DNA from: Pseudazoarcus pumilus
Lineage (GTDB): Bacteria; Pseudomonadota; Gammaproteobacteria; Burkholderiales; Rhodocyclaceae
Direction: 5' to 3'
Length of the DNA stretch: 64,000 nucleotides
Assembly (NCBI RefSeq): GCF_002872475.1
Contig: NZ_CP025682.1
Span: 248,001-312,000, forward strand
Made by a program: the position numbers and the translations under genes. The notes below the pieces were generated by a model. That model had not been told where the DNA came from. It searched no databases and was given only the letters and a program-made list of their open reading frames with translations. Shown piece by piece: positions 62,300-64,000 of the stretch (its first letter is position 1; every line of letters starts with the position of its first letter).

Positions 62300-64000
62300 T
62301 CAAAGCGCCAGCGTCAGGCTGAGTCCGATCGTGCGCGGCCGGCCGGCCAGTGCGCCGTAGTCGCCGCTGCCGTTCAGCGCGAACACGGCCGTGACGTGCT
62401 TCTCGTCGGTGAGGTTGTGGGCCCACAGGGAGAGATCCCAGTGACGTTGTCGCAGGCCGATGCGGGCATCGATCAGGCCGCGGGCGGCGACGTGGCTGCC
62501 GTGGCCGCGCTCGGTCGTTCCGTGGAAGCCGCTGCGCCAGCGCCAGGCAATGTCGCCGTACACTTCGCCTCCGTTGGCCAGCGGTCGGTGGTGGCTCAGG
62601 CCGGCGAAGGCGGTCCAGCGTGGTGCGTTGGCCATCTGTTTGCCGCTGAAGTCGCAGTACAGGACGCCGCTGCCGGGCGGACACGGAGCGTTGCGAAAGT
62701 CGGTGTAGCGCGCGTCGTTGTAGCCCGCACCGAGCGCGAGGCGCGTGCGCTCGCCAAGTGCCATGTCCGATTCGATTTCCACCCCCTGCGAGCGCACCGC
62801 GTCGACGTTGGTGATGTTGTTCATGGTCGGGATCAGTGGCGACGAATCGGGGTTGTAGGTGAGCGCCTGGTAGTCGCGGATTTCGGTGCGGTACAGCGTC
62901 AGCCGAAGGTACCCGTCTCGCGGCAGGTCGAGGCCGGCCGAGGCCTCGAGGCCGAGGCTGCGTTCGGCGTCGAAGGTCGGCGATACCGCGCCGGTGACGG
63001 TTTCCGCGTTGACGCCGCCGGGTTTGTAACCGCTCGACGCGCTCACTTCGAGCTCTACGCCGGCGCGCGGCTCGAAGTGCAGGCGCAGACTGGCGTCGAG
63101 GCTGTCGTCGCGGCTGCGGTGCTGTGTCCTTGTGTCGTGGCCAAGCAGTGCACCGCGCAACTGTCCGGCCAGTTCGGAGAAACCCGGCAGTGCGGGCAGG
63201 GGTTGCAGGCCGCTCACCTCGCAGCGGGTCTCGGCGCGCGTGCGGTCACGGCTGTAGCGCACGATGCCGGTGAGCCCCAGATCGTGGCGTGGAGCCCAGT
63301 CCAGTTGCCCGAACAGCGATTGTGTGGTGGCCGACTGGCTGCCCGGCGTGCGCACCGTCGCGCCGTCGAGTACGGCTGCCAGCAGTGCGTCGTCGAGCGG
63401 CGGCAGATCCAGCCCGGCCGTGAACCAGCGTGCCGCATCGGGGCCGTAGCCGAGCAGGCCTTCGCGGCGGTGCGAGCGCTGCAGGTGATAGGCGCCGATG
63501 CGGTAGTCGAGCGTCGGCGCGAGGCGGCCATCGAAGCGTATTTCCTGGCTCCACTGTCGATGATCCATGTGCGATCCGCCACGCGGTGCGATTGCCAGGT
63601 CGATGCCGTCCAGATCCGAGCGCGAATCGAAGCGCCACTGGCGCCAGCCGGTGGTCGCGACCAGGCGAGTGTCGTCGCGCAACAGGATTTCGAACTGCGC
63701 GGTGGCGGCCTCGTGGTCCATGCGCCGGCGGTTGCTGCCGTCCTGCGCGACCTCGCGCGACAGCGGGTCGGCCGGCAGCAGCGTATGCCCGAGGGCTGCG
63801 GCGCGCGCACGGCTGGCCGCACTGTAGCGGGCCACCGAGTACGCGCAACAATCGTCGTCGAGGCGTTCGCGTTCGACGATCAGGCGAGCGCGCAACGTCG
63901 CCGACGGCGTCCACAGCAGTTGTCCGCGCAGGCCGTCGTGTTGTCCGCCGTTGACGTCCTCACCGCTGAATACGTTGCGTACGACGCCCGACCGGCGCTG
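62300..64000 (-). CDS. TonB-dependent outer-membrane receptor, C-terminal part
   Basis: The 566 visible residues are open to the window edge, so the N-terminal signal and plug are outside. The visible part is a beta-barrel with alternating aromatic strands (NVFSGEDVNGGQHDGLRGQ, ASSGYKPGGVNAE, LWAHNLTDEKHV) and the terminal strand RPRTIGLSLTLAL. Likely imports a siderophore or similar ligand; the adjacent ars genes give no hint of substrate. Confidence 0.9.
   Translation of the reverse strand, partial: QRRSGVVRNVFSGEDVNGGQHDGLRGQLLWTPSATLRARLIVERERLDDDCCAYSVARYSAASRARAAALGHTLLPADPLSREVAQDGSNRRRMDHEAATAQFEILLRDDTRLVATTGWRQWRFDSRSDLDGIDLAIAPRGGSHMDHRQWSQEIRFDGRLAPTLDYRIGAYHLQRSHRREGLLGYGPDAARWFTAGLDLPPLDDALLAAVLDGATVRTPGSQSATTQSLFGQLDWAPRHDLGLTGIVRYSRDRTRAETRCEVSGLQPLPALPGFSELAGQLRGALLGHDTRTQHRSRDDSLDASLRLHFEPRAGVELEVSASSGYKPGGVNAETVTGAVSPTFDAERSLGLEASAGLDLPRDGYLRLTLYRTEIRDYQALTYNPDSSPLIPTMNNITNVDAVRSQGVEIESDMALGERTRLALGAGYNDARYTDFRNAPCPPGSGVLYCDFSGKQMANAPRWTAFAGLSHHRPLANGGEVYGDIAWRWRSGFHGTTERGHGSHVAARGLIDARIGLRQRHWDLSLWAHNLTDEKHVTAVFALNGSGDYGALAGRPRTIGLSLTLAL

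Noticed and set aside
1..64000. tRNA, rRNA or riboswitch genes
   Set aside because: No cloverleaf, rRNA segment or known riboswitch core was recognised. metE is preceded by MetR-type sites, and nothing resembling a cobalamin or SAM riboswitch was seen there.

Overview
The window comes from a high-GC Gram-negative bacterium, most likely a betaproteobacterium of the Rhodocyclales (Thauera/Azoarcus/Aromatoleum type). Grounds for this are the glmU-glmS pair, several TRAP and tripartite tricarboxylate (TTT) uptake systems, an NsrR/flavohemoglobin NO-stress block, and a class 1 integron attI1 site of the kind known from environmental betaproteobacteria. This is inference from gene content; no rRNA or tRNA gene was seen.

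Layout. (1) 1-2387: end of glmU and all of glmS. (2) 2411-8029: an accessory island starting 23 bp after the glmS stop codon. Its ends look like those of Tn7: TGT...ACA termini, three tightly packed TnsB-type repeats beside glmS and three dispersed ones at the far end. No tns genes are present. Inside are a class 1 integron remnant (attI1, three complete cassettes read leftwards, one truncated cassette), an IS21-family element that replaced intI1 and its promoters, and a broken GNAT gene. (3) 8240-20241: an amide block with a Tat-exported acetamidase/formamidase, an AraC regulator fused to a second acetamidase, fmdB, fmdA, a receiver plus degenerate-EAL protein, a permease-histidine kinase fusion, a LuxR-type regulator and an AmiS/UreI channel. 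fmdA and the channel gene share a conserved upstream module. (4) 20741-40243: organic-acid uptake and catabolism (FAD oxidoreductase, GntR, TRAP dctPQM; GntR and TTT set 1 with two enolase-superfamily enzymes, a FAH-family enzyme and a 2-hydroxyacid dehydrogenase; GntR-UTRA and TTT set 2 with a sulfatase and a TauE/SafE exporter). (5) 40206-43562: metR and metE. (6) 43723-53132: MarR/cytochrome P460, MscS, LysR, a NorW-like reductase, nsrR, hmp, HPP-CBS, small stress proteins and a nitroreductase. (7) 53429-60796: glycosyltransferases around a nucleotidyltransferase-PqqD-HprK-like operon and a Tat-leader protein with repeated AHAQ motifs. (8) 61030-62257: arsC-arsH. (9) 62300-64000: the C-terminal part of a TonB-dependent receptor running off the window.

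The most unusual items are the Tn7-like island at the glmS site carrying a class 1 integron remnant, the AraC-acetamidase fusion next to a permease-kinase fusion within one apparent amide regulon, and the PqqD/HprK-like cluster with a possible substrate protein. All calls rest on reading the sequence and on recalled family features; no database search was run.
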